Positions 41,457 to 52,512 of a stretch of 64,000 nt of DNA are shown in pieces. This DNA comes from Nematopogon swammerdamellus (lineage: Eukaryota; Arthropoda; Insecta; Lepidoptera; Adelidae). Each line of letters opens with the position of its first letter. Positions within the stretch are counted from its first letter, which is position 1. The stretch is taken from assembly GCA_946902875.1 (NCBI GenBank), contig OX336353.1, positions 16,567,151 to 16,631,150 on the forward strand, in the 5' to 3' direction. Below the pieces are notes generated by a model that saw nothing but the letters and a program-made list of their open reading frames with translations, was not told the origin of the DNA and searched no databases. Made by a program: the position numbers and the translations under genes.

Positions 41457-42796
41457 CTCCTGCCTCCATCATCAGATCCTCGTCACCAAGTGTATTGGTA
41501 GAAGTATGGGACACTCGTCCAAACCAACTAAATGAGCCCAAAATCGAGGGGGTTACTAGTAACGGTTGAAGAGTTCCACTGTACACATCCTGACTCCATA
41601 ATCAGACCCTCGTCACCAAGTGTATTGGTAGAAGTATGAGACACTCATCCAAACCAACCAAATGAGCCCAAACTCGAGGGGGTTACTAGTAACAGTTGAA
41701 GAGTTCCACTTTGCACCTCCTGACTCCAACATCAGACCCTCGTCACCAAGTGTATTGGTAGAAGTATGGGACACTCGTCCAAACAAACCAAATGAGCCCA
41801 AACTCGAGGGGGTTACTAGTAACGGTTGAAGAGTTCCACTGTATACCTCCTGACTCCATCATCAGACCCTCGTCACCAAGTGTATTGATAGAAGTATGGG
41901 ACACTCGTCCAAACCAACCAAAAGAGCCCAAAGTCGAGGGGGTTACTAGTAACGGTTGAAGAGTTCCACTGTACACCTCCTGACTCCATCATCAGACCCT
42001 CGTCACCAAGTGTATTGGGAGAAGTATGGGACGCTCGTCCAAACCAACCAAATGAGCCCAAACTCGAGGGGGTTACTAGTAACAGTTGAAGAGTTCCACT
42101 GTGCACCGCCTGGCTCCATCATCAGACCCTCGTCACCAAGTGTATTGGTAGAAGTATGGGACACTCATCCAAACAAACCAAATGAGCCCAAACTCGAGGG
42201 GGTTACTAGTAACGGTAGAAAAGTTCCACTGTACACCTCCTGACTCCATCATCAGACCCTCGTCACCAAGTGTATTTGTAGAAGTATGGGACACTCGTCC
42301 AAACCAACCATATGAGCCCAAACTCGAGGGGGTTACTAGTAACGGTTGAAGAGTTCCACTGTACACCTCCTGACTCCATCATCAGACCCTCGTCACCAAA
42401 TGTATTGGTAGAAGTATGGGACACTCGTACAAACAAACCAAATGAGCCCAAACTCGAGGGGGTTACTAGTAACGGTTGAAGAGTTCCACTGTACACCTCC
42501 TGACTCCATCATCAGACCCTCGTCACCAAATGTATTGGTAGAAGTATGGGACACTCGTACAAACAAACCAAATGAGCCCAAACTCGAGGGGGTTACTAGT
42601 AACGGTTGAAGAGTTCCACTGTACACCTCCTGACTCCATCATCAGACCCTCGTCACCAAGTGTATTGGTAGAAGTATGGGACACTCGTCCAAACCAACCA
42701 AATGAGCCCAAACTCGAGGGGGTTACTAGTAACGGTTGAAGAGTTCCACTGTACACCTCCTGACTCCATCATCAGACCCTCGTTACCAAGTTGAAA
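41457..42796. repeat. 130-bp minisatellite, ten units
   Basis: Units start with CTCCTG(A/C)CTCCATCATCA at 41457, 41587, 41717 and so on to 42757 at an exact 130-bp period. The final copy breaks after CGTTACCAAG. Each unit holds GGGGGTTACTAGTAACGGTT, whose core GTTACTAGTAAC is a 12-bp palindrome. Units are mostly over 95% alike. Serial 77-codon minus frames are by-products of the tandem sequence and, at 130 bp, shift frame from unit to unit. Confidence 0.97.
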
Positions 42797-43414
42797 TTAT
42801 CATAATATTGTATTGTCACGAGAGCTCAATGTGTGTGCAAAGTTTCATAAAAATCGGTTCAGTAGAAGTAGTTGAAAAAGTTGTCGCAAGATTTGAAACA
42901 AAGATAGAAACAAATATACGAAGTCAAGCTAAATATAAAACCGTTTAAAAACCGTTTAAAAATGGTTTTTTTTCTTTTACTTTTTCGAAAATTAACTTTT
43001 ACTTTCCATCTTGTAGCCCTATACTGATACGCGTCCGTCTTTTGTCTCAACCACTCGCGTAGCCCCAAAACTCGCGACACCAGGACGATATCACACTCTC
43101 AGCGAAAATGGGGGGCGAAGCGATCGAAAAAAAACATTTTTAATGTTAAAACAAACATCCAGGCCGCTAAACTTTTCCAAAACATTAATCCGCCCACAGT
43201 CTTCACGACCATCCCTTAAACGCCTGTTCCAAATGTAATTATAGCCACATTTCTTATTGCAAATTGTATTAATTTAATTTTGCCCGACCGCAGAGTCGAG
43301 CGCCACGCTGCTTGTAACTTGTAGGTAAGTACACTCAGCAATAAAACAGCAAAGATGCAGTTATAGTGCTGTTTCATACTTAGAAGGTTCCTAAATAAAT
43401 TACATACATAATAC
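42797..43414. other. No gene seen; repeat-like start
   Basis: 42830-42945 has CAAAGTTTCATAAAAATCGG and GTTCAGTAG, typical of moth interspersed repeats. The rest is unassigned. Confidence 0.35.
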
Positions 43415-43747
43415 TCGTACATACCACACACGCTGTATCCCGACAATCAGGGTAAGCAGAGTAATCAGTGTTGTGCTGTAAGAAATCTGGAAAATTGCAG
43501 CACAACATCGACCGCCACTTTCAGCAAAGTATTCGGACAAGATAACCTATCAAGCAGTAAGTAAGGCACAAAGGCCCACCTGCTGCACGACTCGGTGGAA
43601 GGACCGTGCCAAGGTGAGAGGCCACCTCTCACTTTAGCCTGTCGCTATTTAGCACGGCATGTCGTCCTTATCCCTTAGTCGCCTTTTACGACATGCACGA
43701 GGAGAGATGCAGTGGGGTTATTCTTTTGAAGTACCGGCCTCACAAAG
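43415..43747 (-). mobile_element. Family C, full length
   Basis: On plus: ACATACCACACACGCTGTAT, CAGGGTAAGCAGAGTAATCA, GGTGAGAGGCCACCTCTCAC (a local inverted duplication not in other copies), GACATGCACGAGGAGAGATG and GAAGTACCGGCCTCAC. Confidence 0.88.
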
Positions 43748-43857
43748 GCCTAAATAAATTTTACAGTTTATAATCGCGAGCAGTATGGTAGTGAGAAAGA
43801 CATGGTCCTCCCTAACCGCCATTTTAAGGACTAGGACTAATGTGACACTAACACGGT

Positions 43858-44113
43858 ATTTTTTTTATGTATTGCGGTATGGGTGGCTGAGTCGGAGGGG
43901 ACAAAGCACATGCTCCGACCAGCCAATATCACCTCCGAGAAGGTAGGTGCCATACCGAAGACTTCCCTGGATTGCTGGCTATACTGGACTAGAGAAGAAC
44001 ACAGCCGAGGCTGCTATGCGGCCATCTTACATCCTGTATGGTAGTACCAACCCAGTCGGCTACAATTTGAGCCTACCACCTAGTAAGGGGCAAGGGGAGG
44101 GAACTACAGTTAC
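43858..44113 (-). mobile_element. SINE B, head-truncated
   Basis: On plus: TTTTTTTATGTATTGCGGTA, TGGGTGGCTGAGTCGGAGGG, CTACAATTTGAGCCTACCAC and GGGAACTACAGTTACCG, where the copy stops before the tRNA-like head. Confidence 0.85.
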
Positions 44114-44177
44114 CGCAAGTCGGCTCTATCGGTAGCTGGCGTTGAGAAATAATCGGTGGCCTTCACTGCAATTTCTT

Positions 44178-44548
44178 TTTAGGGTTCCGTATCCGTCGTA
44201 CGGGACCCTATTACTAAGCCTACGCCGTCTACTGTCTGTCTGTCTGTCTGTCCGAGGGCTGTATCTCTTAAACCGTAATAGGTAGCCCGTTGAAATTTTC
44301 ACAGAATATGTGTTATTATGGCCGATATAACAAGAACTAATAAAAATAAGAAAAGTAAAAATTCATGGGGTCCCCATACAAGAAACTAAAAAGTATATGC
44401 GCGCCATCTACCGAAATCAGTATGAAGCATTTTAACTAAGATGCAGCATTTCATAAACACTCCATAGATGGCGTGAGTGGCGCTGACCATGACATGGCGA
44501 CACGGAACCCTCGGTGCGCGAATTCGACTCGCACTTGGCCGGTTTCTT
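44178..44548 (+). repeat. Family E, full length
   Basis: TTTTTAGGGTTCCGTATCCG, TCGTACGGGACCCTATTACT, (GTCT)4, GAGGGCTGTATCTCTTAAAC, ACAGAATATGTGTTATTATG, CCATAGATGGCGTGAGTGGC, GACACGGAACCCTCGGTGCG and TTGGCCGGTTTCTTTTT. GGGTTCCGT near the start is matched by ACGGAACCC near the end. The last ~30 bases can fold (GCGAATTCGACTCGC). No coding. Confidence 0.85.
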
Positions 44549-45053
44549 TTTGTGTTATGTTTTCATGTTCATCTTTATCGGGCCCATTCAAGCTAGTAAT
44601 TAATTATCAGAGTAAACTTAAAAACACTTAAATGTCTCTTCTTAACCTGAAATTTAACATTGGGTTAACACCAGGGCTTTCTTAGGCTTATTTTCCTAAT
44701 GTGACCTTCGTGCGAAGCTACAACTATATATTTGTAGTATTTTATTATATCTGCTTTAGAGCTAGCGTTACAGCTGTCTTGCGTTAACCGTGCTAGGGCT
44801 ACTAATGGGGCGGTACAAGTGGGCGGCGAGCAGGCTGTCTGCTAAATTGAATTGAGTCGGGAGTTACGTGACGGCTACTGCAACCTAAAATAGTGCATTT
44901 TCTATTCTACTTGCCTGCTAATTCAATACTGGGGGCGATTTTACCAGCTGTGTGGAGAGAGAATTTGGTGGGTTCACGACCGGTTTTAGAGACAAATGAC
45001 AAAATTTAGAAAAGGACTTTTGAACATACATACTCGTACATACTCGTACATCA
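44549..45053. other. No gene seen
   Basis: No recognised repeat, RNA or exon. Confidence 0.35.
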
Positions 45054-45216
45054 GTCAGCCTCGGTAGTCCAGTGGTGCGGTCGGTCGACTGTTATTAAGC
45101 AATCTTGGGCGCGGTTAGTACTTGCATGGGTGACCGCTCGACCGTTGGAGGCTGACAGCGTGGTTCGGATTCCACGTTAAACTGTCCCTGTCCCTTCCTT
45201 TCTTACCTTACTAGGT
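45054..45216 (+). mobile_element. SINE A, head only (3'-truncated)
   Basis: TCAGCCTCGGTAGTCCAGTG, GCAATCTTGGGCGCGGTTAG, TACTTGCATGGGTGACCGCT, then AACTGTCCCTGTCCCTTCCT and TTACCTTACTAGGT. It stops in the body. Confidence 0.9.
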
Positions 45217-45954
45217 AAAGATCAAGTCCACGCGGACGTAGTCGCGGGCACAGCTAATCGCTCTACAAATTTCTTTGGTTAGTCTCCTATCATCAATTTT
45301 TCCGACATATTCAGTTTTAATGTGTGTGTAACTTTTAAGCATTCTTGAAATAACAAAACTAACATACCTATAAAATAAATCTGCTGCGGTACTACGTATG
45401 ATCAGCTTATTAAAATTCAAATTAAATTAAATTATCCAGAATAATATAATTACACTAAACGCATATGCAAAGGTAGTTTTCATTGTTTCAGAAATCCAAC
45501 GCTTATAATGTTCTAGCAAATAGCGCACGTTAAGATCGAGCTTGATGGTCAGTATCTCTATTCCAAGTTTTTAACCCCCGACAAAATAAAAAGAGGGGTG
45601 TTATTATAAGTTTAACGTGTTTGTGGATGTGTTTATAGGTGTATGTGTGTAAGGGTGTGTCTGTCTGTGGCATCGTAGCGTTATTTTTTTTTATAAGAAA
45701 GCTTTGTTAGCTACAAGGAGGATAGAGACTGTATGTATGTATGTATGCTCGGTGGTTAGCTATGTTTGTAATCAATTCATAAAGTAAATAAATAAGTAAT
45801 CAAAAAAATGTATTATCTTAAAAAGTGGACCGATTTGCATGCGGTTTTATTAAATTAAAAAACGCCCGACCCTTAAAAAGTCATAAATAATTTTCGTTTA
45901 CTTATTTAAAGGAGTCGGGAGACCGCTAAGTAAATAAAATATAAAAACTCTGAC
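45217..45954. other. Repeat-like stretch, no gene
   Basis: 45217-45245 has TCCACGCGGACGTAGTCGCG and GGCACAGCT, a common moth repeat end. 45595-45890 (ACCCCCGACAAAATAAAAAG, CTGTCTGTGGCATCGTAGC, AAAGTGGACCGATTTGCATG) is an interspersed element also seen around 57200-57540. Confidence 0.5.
45266..45312 (-). mobile_element. Short RTE-like LINE scrap
   Basis: AATTTCTTTGGTTAGTCTCC and TATCATCAATTTTTCCGACA are the complement of 6942-6985, with about five differences. Confidence 0.55.
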
Positions 45955-46053
45955 ATTCAATGAAGGGATAAACACTGACATGACACCTAGTTCACCCGGT
46001 GTTATGGGTTGACATCACGGATGTTGTAGCCAACCGTGTCTGATTCCATAAAA
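45955..46053 (+). mobile_element. SINE A 3' end
   Basis: CAATGAAGGGATAAACACTG, ACACCTAGTTCACCCGGTGT, GATGTTGTAGCCAACCGTGT and GATTCCATAAAAAA. Confidence 0.88.
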
Positions 46054-46610
46054 AATATATCAGCAAGAACCTGCGCGTTGTTCATCTTTTAATTATTATC
46101 ATTAGAGGGGAAAGGTGTTTCGTATTGCTAAACTTGGAATAGATCTCGAGTCCACCGACGCGCGGGCGGGACTTTCCAATTGATCCTAATGGCCAGTTCT
46201 AATGGGCCATCGGATAAAGTCGGTCAACTGTGTCCCTACTGGACCTGTGCTACAGCAGCAGACTCGGTAACGATTCGGCTGAAATTGTATTAATTAGGGC
46301 GGCTCCTTTTATTTTGCTTAACTGGGTTATGTATGGGTAATGGGTTAGAATTTTGTTTTACGACAAACGAAAATATGTTGACCAATTCAACATAATGTAT
46401 TATCGTAATGATTTCGGTTATGTATGACTCACAAAGCGACCTACATTCGTCGACGTATCGTCCCTCGCTCTGGGGACACCGTCAGTACTCGCAGAACTGC
46501 GACGACCTGGAGGACACCCGACACGTCGTCCAGTCAGATGTCAACAGAGTTACGATAGTATGTAACAGCGGTAAAAGCCTAAACGATCATACCAACATAC
46601 ATAACATACA
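46054..46610. other. No gene seen
   Basis: Moderately GC-rich at 46140-46280 and 46440-46540. No repeat or exon recognised. Confidence 0.35.
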
Positions 46611-47009
46611 TAAGCGGCGGGTGGCCGAGTGGTTTGGGCATCGGCTTCTCATGCGAGAGGTCCGAGGTTCGAATCCGGTCGGCGTGTACCAATGAGTTTT
46701 TTCTGACGAAAAAATTTACGGGCATACCTACACCTGCTGCTTTACTGTTCGGAACAGGTGTAAAACTGTAGGTCGCTCCCTTTCCCTTACTAGGTGGTAG
46801 GCTCAAATTGTAGCCGACTGGGTTGGTACCACTGTACTGGATGTAGGATGGCCGCATAGCAGCCTCTGTTGTGTTCTTCTCTAGTTCAGTATAGCCAGCA
46901 ATCCAGGGAAGTCTCCGGTATGGCACCTACCTTCTCAGAGGTGATATTGGCTGGTCGGAGCATGTGCTTTGGCCCCTCCGACTCAGCCACATATATCGGA
47001 TAACGTAAA
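46611..47009 (+). mobile_element. SINE B, full length
   Basis: AAGCGGCGGGTGGCCGAGTG, GGTCCGAGGTTCGAATCCGG (perfect B box), GTGTAAAACTGTAGGTCGCT, TACTAGGTGGTAGGCTCAAA and TATATCGGATAACGTAAAAA. Confidence 0.93.
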
Positions 47010-47117
47010 AAATCGTACGTCAACTAATTCCCCCAATGTTTCCTGAAGTATTCGCTAAGTCTATCATATTTCTTTTCAGTTAAATAGATTTCCATACTTA
47101 CTTACTTATTCGTCTGA

Positions 47118-47240
47118 CTTGTACTTCTCCCACATGATAAAGGTTAGCTAGTATAGAGAACTCCTGACGGCATTAAGCTCACCTTTTATGCTTAATTTGT
47201 ATAAATTTGGTGTTCAATAAAAATGTATAACTACATATAC
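47118..47240 (+). mobile_element. LINE 3' UTR-like fragment
   Basis: Same order of motifs as 16235-16372: TTCTCCCACATGATAAAGGT, GGCATTAAGCTCACCTTTTA, AATTTGTATAAATTTGGTGT, TCAATAAAAATG. Confidence 0.55.
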
Positions 47241-47299
47241 ATACAAACATTTCTCCAAAATTGAAGAGATGTATGTTATCATATAAATCGTACTTTGTA

Positions 47300-48227
47300 C
47301 GTGGGCTGTTCCGAAAATTGTTAGCCACAGAATAAATACAATTTTTTTTTTCCTGAAACTATTTTGATTTGACGGCTAATTTAAATACAAATCTCCTTGA
47401 TGAAAATTATTGGCCCCCTATGTGTAGTTCTTTTTTTAAATATTTTTAACGGTTATCCGTCACTCATATTTTATTTGCAACAATGGATGTCTCGCGAGAA
47501 GGTTTTCGTGTTATGATTTTCTATGCTTATAAACTAGGGTTAACCTTCAAACAATCTCACGAAAATTTGCAAGCTGCTTTTGGGGAGTCTGCTCCTGCGT
47601 TAGCAACAGTTACTTATTGGTTTCGTGAATTTAAACGTGGTCGAGAGGCCTAAACGATGACCCCAGACCCGGCCGACCATCAACTGCAGTCACTCATGAA
47701 AACGTCATCAGGGTAGAGTGGCTATTGCGGGAGAATCGACACATTACACATCGGGAGATTCAAGCTGAACTGAAGATTGGTATTGCGAAGTTTGTCTGCC
47801 TCAAGCTTTCGGGGAGTTGAATAGCGAGCGCCCAAGGAGCGGCGTCCGTGGCATTCTTTTTCACCAAGATAACGCGCCCGCTCACACACCGGTAGAAACA
47901 TGGAATATTTGACAACTTCGGGGGTACAAAGGTTATCCCATCCTCCGTACAGCCCAGATTTAGCTCCATGCGATTTTTGTTTATTTCCCTCGGTAAAAAA
48001 ATGCTTCGCGGGCGAAAATTCAAGACTGCAGACGAGGCCGTCCATGAATTTCGGCGGTTATTTTTCAACCTCCCGCAAGATACGTTTTTTAAATGTTTTG
48101 AAACCTGGTTCACCCGAATGCATAAGTGCATAGGGATTGGAGGGAAATATTTTGAAAAGCTGTAAATAAATTTTTTTCATATTCTAACTATTTTTAATTT
48201 CACTAACAATTCTCGGAACAGCCTATG
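47300..48227 (+). pseudogene. mariner transposon with internal deletion
   Basis: The TIRs start at 47300 (CGTGGGCTGTTCCGAAAATT, GTTAG) and end at 48227 (complement of CATAGGCTGTTCCGAGAATT, GTTAG), with TA outside each end (47298-47299, 48228-48229). The transposase ATG is at 47483, and the frame has a HTH-like start (FRVMIFYAYKLGLTFKQSHE) and WFREFKRGRE, then a 1-bp frameshift at about 47648 before the PRPGRP linker. The middle (with the first catalytic Asp) is deleted near 47790. The remaining C-terminal part has FHQDNAPAHT (second Asp) and HPPYSPDLAPCDF (third Asp, D34D-type spacing). Element length is 928 bp against about 1.3 kb for a full mariner. Confidence 0.93.
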
Positions 48228-48229
48228 TA

Positions 48230-48708
48230 TGTAATGAATAATTTTAACCTAACCTCTATGTCGATGAACCGACACAGCGTGTATGTATGAGCGATTGCAA
48301 AATAAATGTCCATGGACGCATGAGAAACCCTTTACCTAGACTCACTCTCCCTTACTCCATTTTCCCATTCGAACTGTTAGTCCCCGTGCTAAGTGACTTC
48401 ACCTACGTACACCTACGCCCACAGTGGCGTAGCTGCGGGTGGCACGAGGTATTCAACAGTTTCAAGGGAGCCCGTAATAGTACGAGGTCCTAGCGTTAAA
48501 TAGCCGTGTACAAAAATAGTTCGGGTATTATTTTCCCCACTTATTTTTTTCGACCGCCCACCTTCTTCTGCGCAGACAAAACAAAGCACATAAGAAAAAA
48601 ATTAAATAAACATAATAAGCATTCTAACTCCGTATAGATAGTAAAATAAGGCTTGATATCAGAATGGCCCGAATAATGCTATTAAAAATTAATCTCTATT
48701 TATTCTGT
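48230..48708. other. No gene seen
   Basis: No recognised repeat or exon. Confidence 0.35.
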
Positions 48709-48830
48709 TTTTTTTTATGGAAACTGACGCGGTTGGCTGCATCACCTAAAACATCCGTGATGTCAGCCCATAGCATCGGGTGAACTAAGTGCCATGTCAG
48801 TACTTCCCTTCATTTCATCTCATGGTTTAT
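48709..48830 (-). mobile_element. SINE A 3' end
   Basis: On plus: TTTTTTTTATGGAAACTGAC, GGTTGGCTGCATCACCTAAA, ACATCCGTGATGTCAGCCCA and ACTTCCCTTCATTTCATC. It stops in the body. Confidence 0.88.
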
Positions 48831-48884
48831 TTCTGGTTAATTTCATTTTCATTTTTTGCAAAATACTCAGTCAACAAAAATACT

Positions 48885-48985
48885 CCACGTGCCCCTTTCA
48901 AAAAACGTGTTTTTTTTTCATTTTTTTTTTGTGGTGCGGAATCCTTGGTGCGAGAGTCCGACTCGCACTTAGCCGGGTTTTTTTT
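48885..48985 (+). repeat. Family E 3' end
   Basis: TTTTTTTTGTGGTGCGGAAT, CCTTGGTGCGAGAGTCCGAC, TCGCACTTAGCCGGGTTTTT. Confidence 0.75.
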
Positions 48986-49344
48986 CTGAAGAGATAAGAA
49001 GTGGCGCGTCGACAATATGAAATCTTACCCCTTCTGCGAAACGCCGAACTACGGCACCGCCGTACGTCCTCGCGCAATGTACGCTAGCCTGCCGCCTCCC
49101 CGATGGCTTTTAGGTAACCCTCTCAAAGCTTTCATAGACTGCCGCGGTCGTCGCTCCGGCGAAATGTTCCAATTGAGGCTTTAGCGTGTGTTTTCAGCTG
49201 CATTTTTTTTTCGAATTTTAAACGCTATTTCGCGGTTTGTAACTGGCGACTCTGTTTATTGGAGCGCTCAGGAACGTTTCCATTAAGGCGTTTTTTCTAT
49301 GCGAATTCTCACTGCTGTTCTACCGAAACAGTGGGAAAGCAATC

Positions 49345-49470
49345 CAGATGGAAGTCACCAATGTGGTACCTTCTCGAAGGTGATATGTATTGGCTGGTCG
49401 GTCCAGATATTGACATGTGTTCTATTCTAGCCCCTCTGTCTCAGCCACTCATACTGAATTGCACAAAAAA
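49345..49470 (+). mobile_element. SINE B 3' end, diverged
   Basis: GAAGTCACCAATGTGGTACC, TTCTCGAAGGTGATATGTAT, TGGCTGGTCGG, CTCAGCCACTCATACTGAAT and GCACAAAAAA. Confidence 0.65.
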
Positions 49471-49479
49471 GCGCCTTAA

Positions 49480-49942
49480 ACAGGGTGTTTCAGGATAGGC
49501 TTGAGAAACTTCAGGAATAGAAAGTACTCATTATTAGAAGAAAAAAATCATTTTCACTCAAATCGAAATTCTGTATTTCTTTTTCATACAAAAATTTAAA
49601 ATTCTAGTAAAAACTCGATGGACAGTAAGATTTGGCAAAAGTGCTGTAGATCTAGGGAGTACAATAGCCAGTCCCCTTTTTCTTTTCATGTCATTCAATT
49701 TTAAGTGTTTAGAATGTACCTATTTGAAGTTATATTGTACTAGTAAAGCATGTAAGTTAGTCATTTTATGTTTATTTAATATAGGCGGACGTTAACCGTC
49801 CACCAAAGCTCGATGAAACGATTTTCACCAAAAAGTACTATAATATGACCGAATTTGGGACAAAGTTTCAGAGCTTTTCGTTTTCAAATATGGACCACTC
49901 TAGAACCCTGCACTTACGGACCCCTATCCTGAAACATCCTGT
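49480..49942. mobile_element. TIR element (ACAGGNTGTTTCAGGATAGG)
   Basis: ACAGGGTGTTTCAGGATAGG at the left is matched inverted by CCTATCCTGAAACATCCTGT at the right. No open frame. The opening ACAGG and inner structure resemble the elements at 9780 and 59668, but I see no clear target duplication. Confidence 0.8.
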
Positions 49943-49977
49943 ATAATAATTTAATAATTGTAAATTTATTTTATTTT

Positions 49978-50085
49978 AGGTCGCTGTTGTGCTCTAATTT
50001 ACAAGAGTACCTGCAGCACAACTCCGATTAATCTGCTTACACCTATTGTCGGAATACAGCGTGTGGTAGGTATGTATGTGTGTAC
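49978..50085 (+). mobile_element. Family C 3' end with (TATG) tail
   Basis: GGTCGCTGTTGTGCTCTAAT, TACCTGCAGCACAACTCCGA, TTGTCGGAATACAGCGTGTG, then GGTATGTATGTGTG. 5'-truncated in the sense direction, as expected of target-primed insertion. Confidence 0.85.
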
Positions 50086-50930
50086 ATTAATATTTTTCAC
50101 ATTTTTCAGAATGTTCGGCCTAAAATATTTGCCCCTCTCGCCGCTCAAATCCTCTAACATAATTATGTAACTCCCGCGACGATAATGCCATTAGGAGACG
50201 AGTAATTTTCTCAACAAATTTGCACAGAGATTTAACAAAATTTGTACAAAATAATCCGTACGGTGTCTACAAAATATCAAAAGTCAAAGTCAACAAACTG
50301 GAAGAGACAATAAGAAGACGCCGAGTCGGTGCGAGACGCGAACGAACATTTCTCGAAGCGACGTCCGCATCGCCTGTTCTGAAATTGCAAGGTCTGTTGC
50401 TTTTCTTCATCACGCATCAGTCGGTAAATTGTATTGGATAAATTGTAACTGGATTGTAAATACAAAATTGGACAAATTCAAGCGTAGTGTACTAGGTGCC
50501 ATACGAATGTTGAATAAAGTATAAAGAATACAATGGTTCTTACATTAAAGTTGTTGCAATATGCAATATGTAATGTTGTCATATATGCAAAACCGAAAAA
50601 TATGACAAAATTTCGTCTTCGACTAGAACTTTGTATGGTTTTTTTTTTTGTTCGATGGATAACTAAATTTTCTTTGTAATTATAATTTTACATCTGTCTA
50701 AATTAATAATCAATAAAAGGATAAGATGTAAAACCAGTGCATACAAAGAAAACCCAAGTAACATTAACTACTTAATATATATTTTTTTTCAAATCTAAAA
50801 TTTACAAATAAAATCCCAAAATACTATCTACAAAAGGGATACCTCTTCCATCCTGTCCTCCGAGAGGGTGCTAAGTGTACTCATTACCCCAGTATATAAC
50901 ATTCCCGCACTGGATAGGCAAAACGTATAT
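50086..50930. other. No gene seen
   Basis: AT-rich and unassigned. The 73-codon plus frame at 50220-50441 is not recognised. Confidence 0.35.
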
Positions 50931-51324
50931 TTTTTTATGTAATCCGGTATGGGAGAGGCTAAAGCACATGCTCTGGCCAGCCACTATGACCTCCGAGAAA
51001 GGTGGTGCCATAACGGAGACTTCCCTTTGGATTGCTGGCTATACTGGGCTAGAGTAGTTCACAGACGAGGTGCGCTATGCGGCCATCTTATATCCAGTAC
51101 GGTCGTCGTACCAACCCAGTCGGCTACAATTTGAGTCTCGTAAGTGGCAAGGGAAGGAACCTACAGATTTACACCGGTTCCGAACGCTAAAGCAGAAGTA
51201 GTATATAGTATATGCACGTAAATATTTCCGCCATAAAAAAACTCATTGGTATACGCCGACTGGATTCGAACCTCGGACCTCTCGCAAGAGAAGCCGACGC
51301 CCATGCCACTCAGCCATCCGCCGC
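50931..51324 (-). mobile_element. SINE B, full length
   Basis: On plus: TTTTTATGTAATCCGGTATG, GGAGACTTCCCTTTGGATTG, GGCTACAATTTGAGTCTCGT, GGATTCGAACCTCGGACC (B box complement) and CACTCAGCCATCCGCCGC. Confidence 0.92.
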
Positions 51325-51890
51325 TATATCGGTAGTATGAGTTAATTATTTGTAAGTGGCTGTAATCCTTATTATAAGGTACCAACAAAACATTGAGACT
51401 TGAGAAGTTTGTTTCTCAGTTCTTCTTCGCATTGAATTAGAACTGGCGGAACTATCGACATCTCCTAGCGTAGGTTACCTACCTATGGATGAAATTATAA
51501 AATCAACATGACACTTAGTTCCGAGAACAATACATTATAATGGGCTAACATCACGAGTGTAGCAAGTGACTACATAACTGTCAGGTCATTCAAAAATAGT
51601 GAAATTATCCCGTGTATTTTAAAAAGTTGACAGATTCGTCACGATTTAATTTCAATAGCGTTGTCTTTCCAGAACAGACGTATATATCTTGTCGCTTGTT
51701 ATCATTTGTAGGATTTATCCGAACTCATCATTAACTGGGCGTCGACTTGGACGCACCAGACTAGACGGTACAAGCTATTTTGGATGACTACCATTTCACT
51801 TGTCGGTTATAATCAAAACCTTAATTGCCATTATTTAAGTTTGCCTGAAAGAAATCTCTTCAAGAGGTTAGTCCACTCTTTCTATCGTAT
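51325..51890. other. No gene seen
   Basis: No recognised repeat or exon. A short SINE-like echo (GGGCTAACATCACGAGTGTA) at 51542 may be a very old SINE A end. Confidence 0.35.
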
Positions 51891-52264
51891 GTTTTTTTAT
51901 GGAAATTGACACGGTTGGCTACATCACCTACAACATCCGTGATGTCAGCCCATAACACCGAGTGAACTAGGTGTCATGTCGGCGCTTCCCTTCATTTCAT
52001 GTCGGCTACACTGAACTGGACGGAAAACACGAACTATTTACACAGCCGTTTCAACCGAGGTTTCATTTAGTGCAGTGGTACCACCCAGGGCGGATAAACC
52101 CTACCACCTAGTAAGGTAAGAAGGGAAGGGACCTACAGTGTTACGTGGAATCCGAACCACGGTCAGCCTCCAACGGTCGGGCGGTCACCCATCCATCCAC
52201 TGACCGCGCCCAGGTGTGCTTAACAACAGTCGACCGACCGAACCACTGAGCTACCAAGCCTGAC
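51891..52264 (-). mobile_element. SINE A copy 15, full length
   Basis: On plus: TTTTTTTATGGAAATTGACA, ACGGTCAGCCTCCAACGGTC, CTGACCGCGCCCAGGTGTGC, CACTGAGCTACCAAGCCTGA. Confidence 0.9.
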
Positions 52265-52339
52265 AAACTACTACTACTAGTAGTTACTACATAGTAAGTA
52301 CGAGTACTATGTTACTACATAATTATCCTTAATTTATAG

Positions 52340-52512
52340 CGTTCCAGAGTTTACCGGTTCTGTGGAGGAAAGATCTGCAGAACCGATTGGTACGCATCCG
52401 AGGTAAGTGCAGCGTTCAGGGATGCAATCCCTGCCCAGTACTCTCAGTGCGGAGGTGCAAAGGGGACAGCGGGATCGTGTTAAACAGCTCCTCCGAGCAC
52501 TCCCCAAGTGTA
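52340..52512 (-). mobile_element. LINE family D coding fragment
   Basis: On plus: GCGTTCCAGAGTTTACCGGT, GGAGGAAAGATCTGCAGAAC, GGTACGCATCCGAGGTAAGT and GATCGTGTTAAACAGCTCCT. It covers the stretch just upstream of the LWNxLP motif. The 3' UTR is missing. Confidence 0.7.

Noticed and set aside
41743..42756. Series of 77-codon minus frames as a gene family
   Set aside because: All are the same 130-bp satellite read across two units. The period is not a multiple of three and no start context or splice site recurs apart from the repeat.
46560..46605. LINE C-terminus related to 17640 (both read GKSLNDH)
   Set aside because: The match is seven residues only, and surrounding sequence does not extend it.
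46579..46926. 115-codon minus frame beginning MPYRRLPWIAGYTELE (relatives at 31162, 36939, 43947 and 50949)
   Set aside because: Similar frames occur at each SINE B copy on the strand that is antisense to the SINE. They are by-products of the SINE body.
47722..48131. Minus-strand frames of 107 and 123 codons
   Set aside because: They lie opposite the mariner transposase relic, whose plus-strand motifs (HQDNAPAH, YSPDLAPCDF) explain the region.
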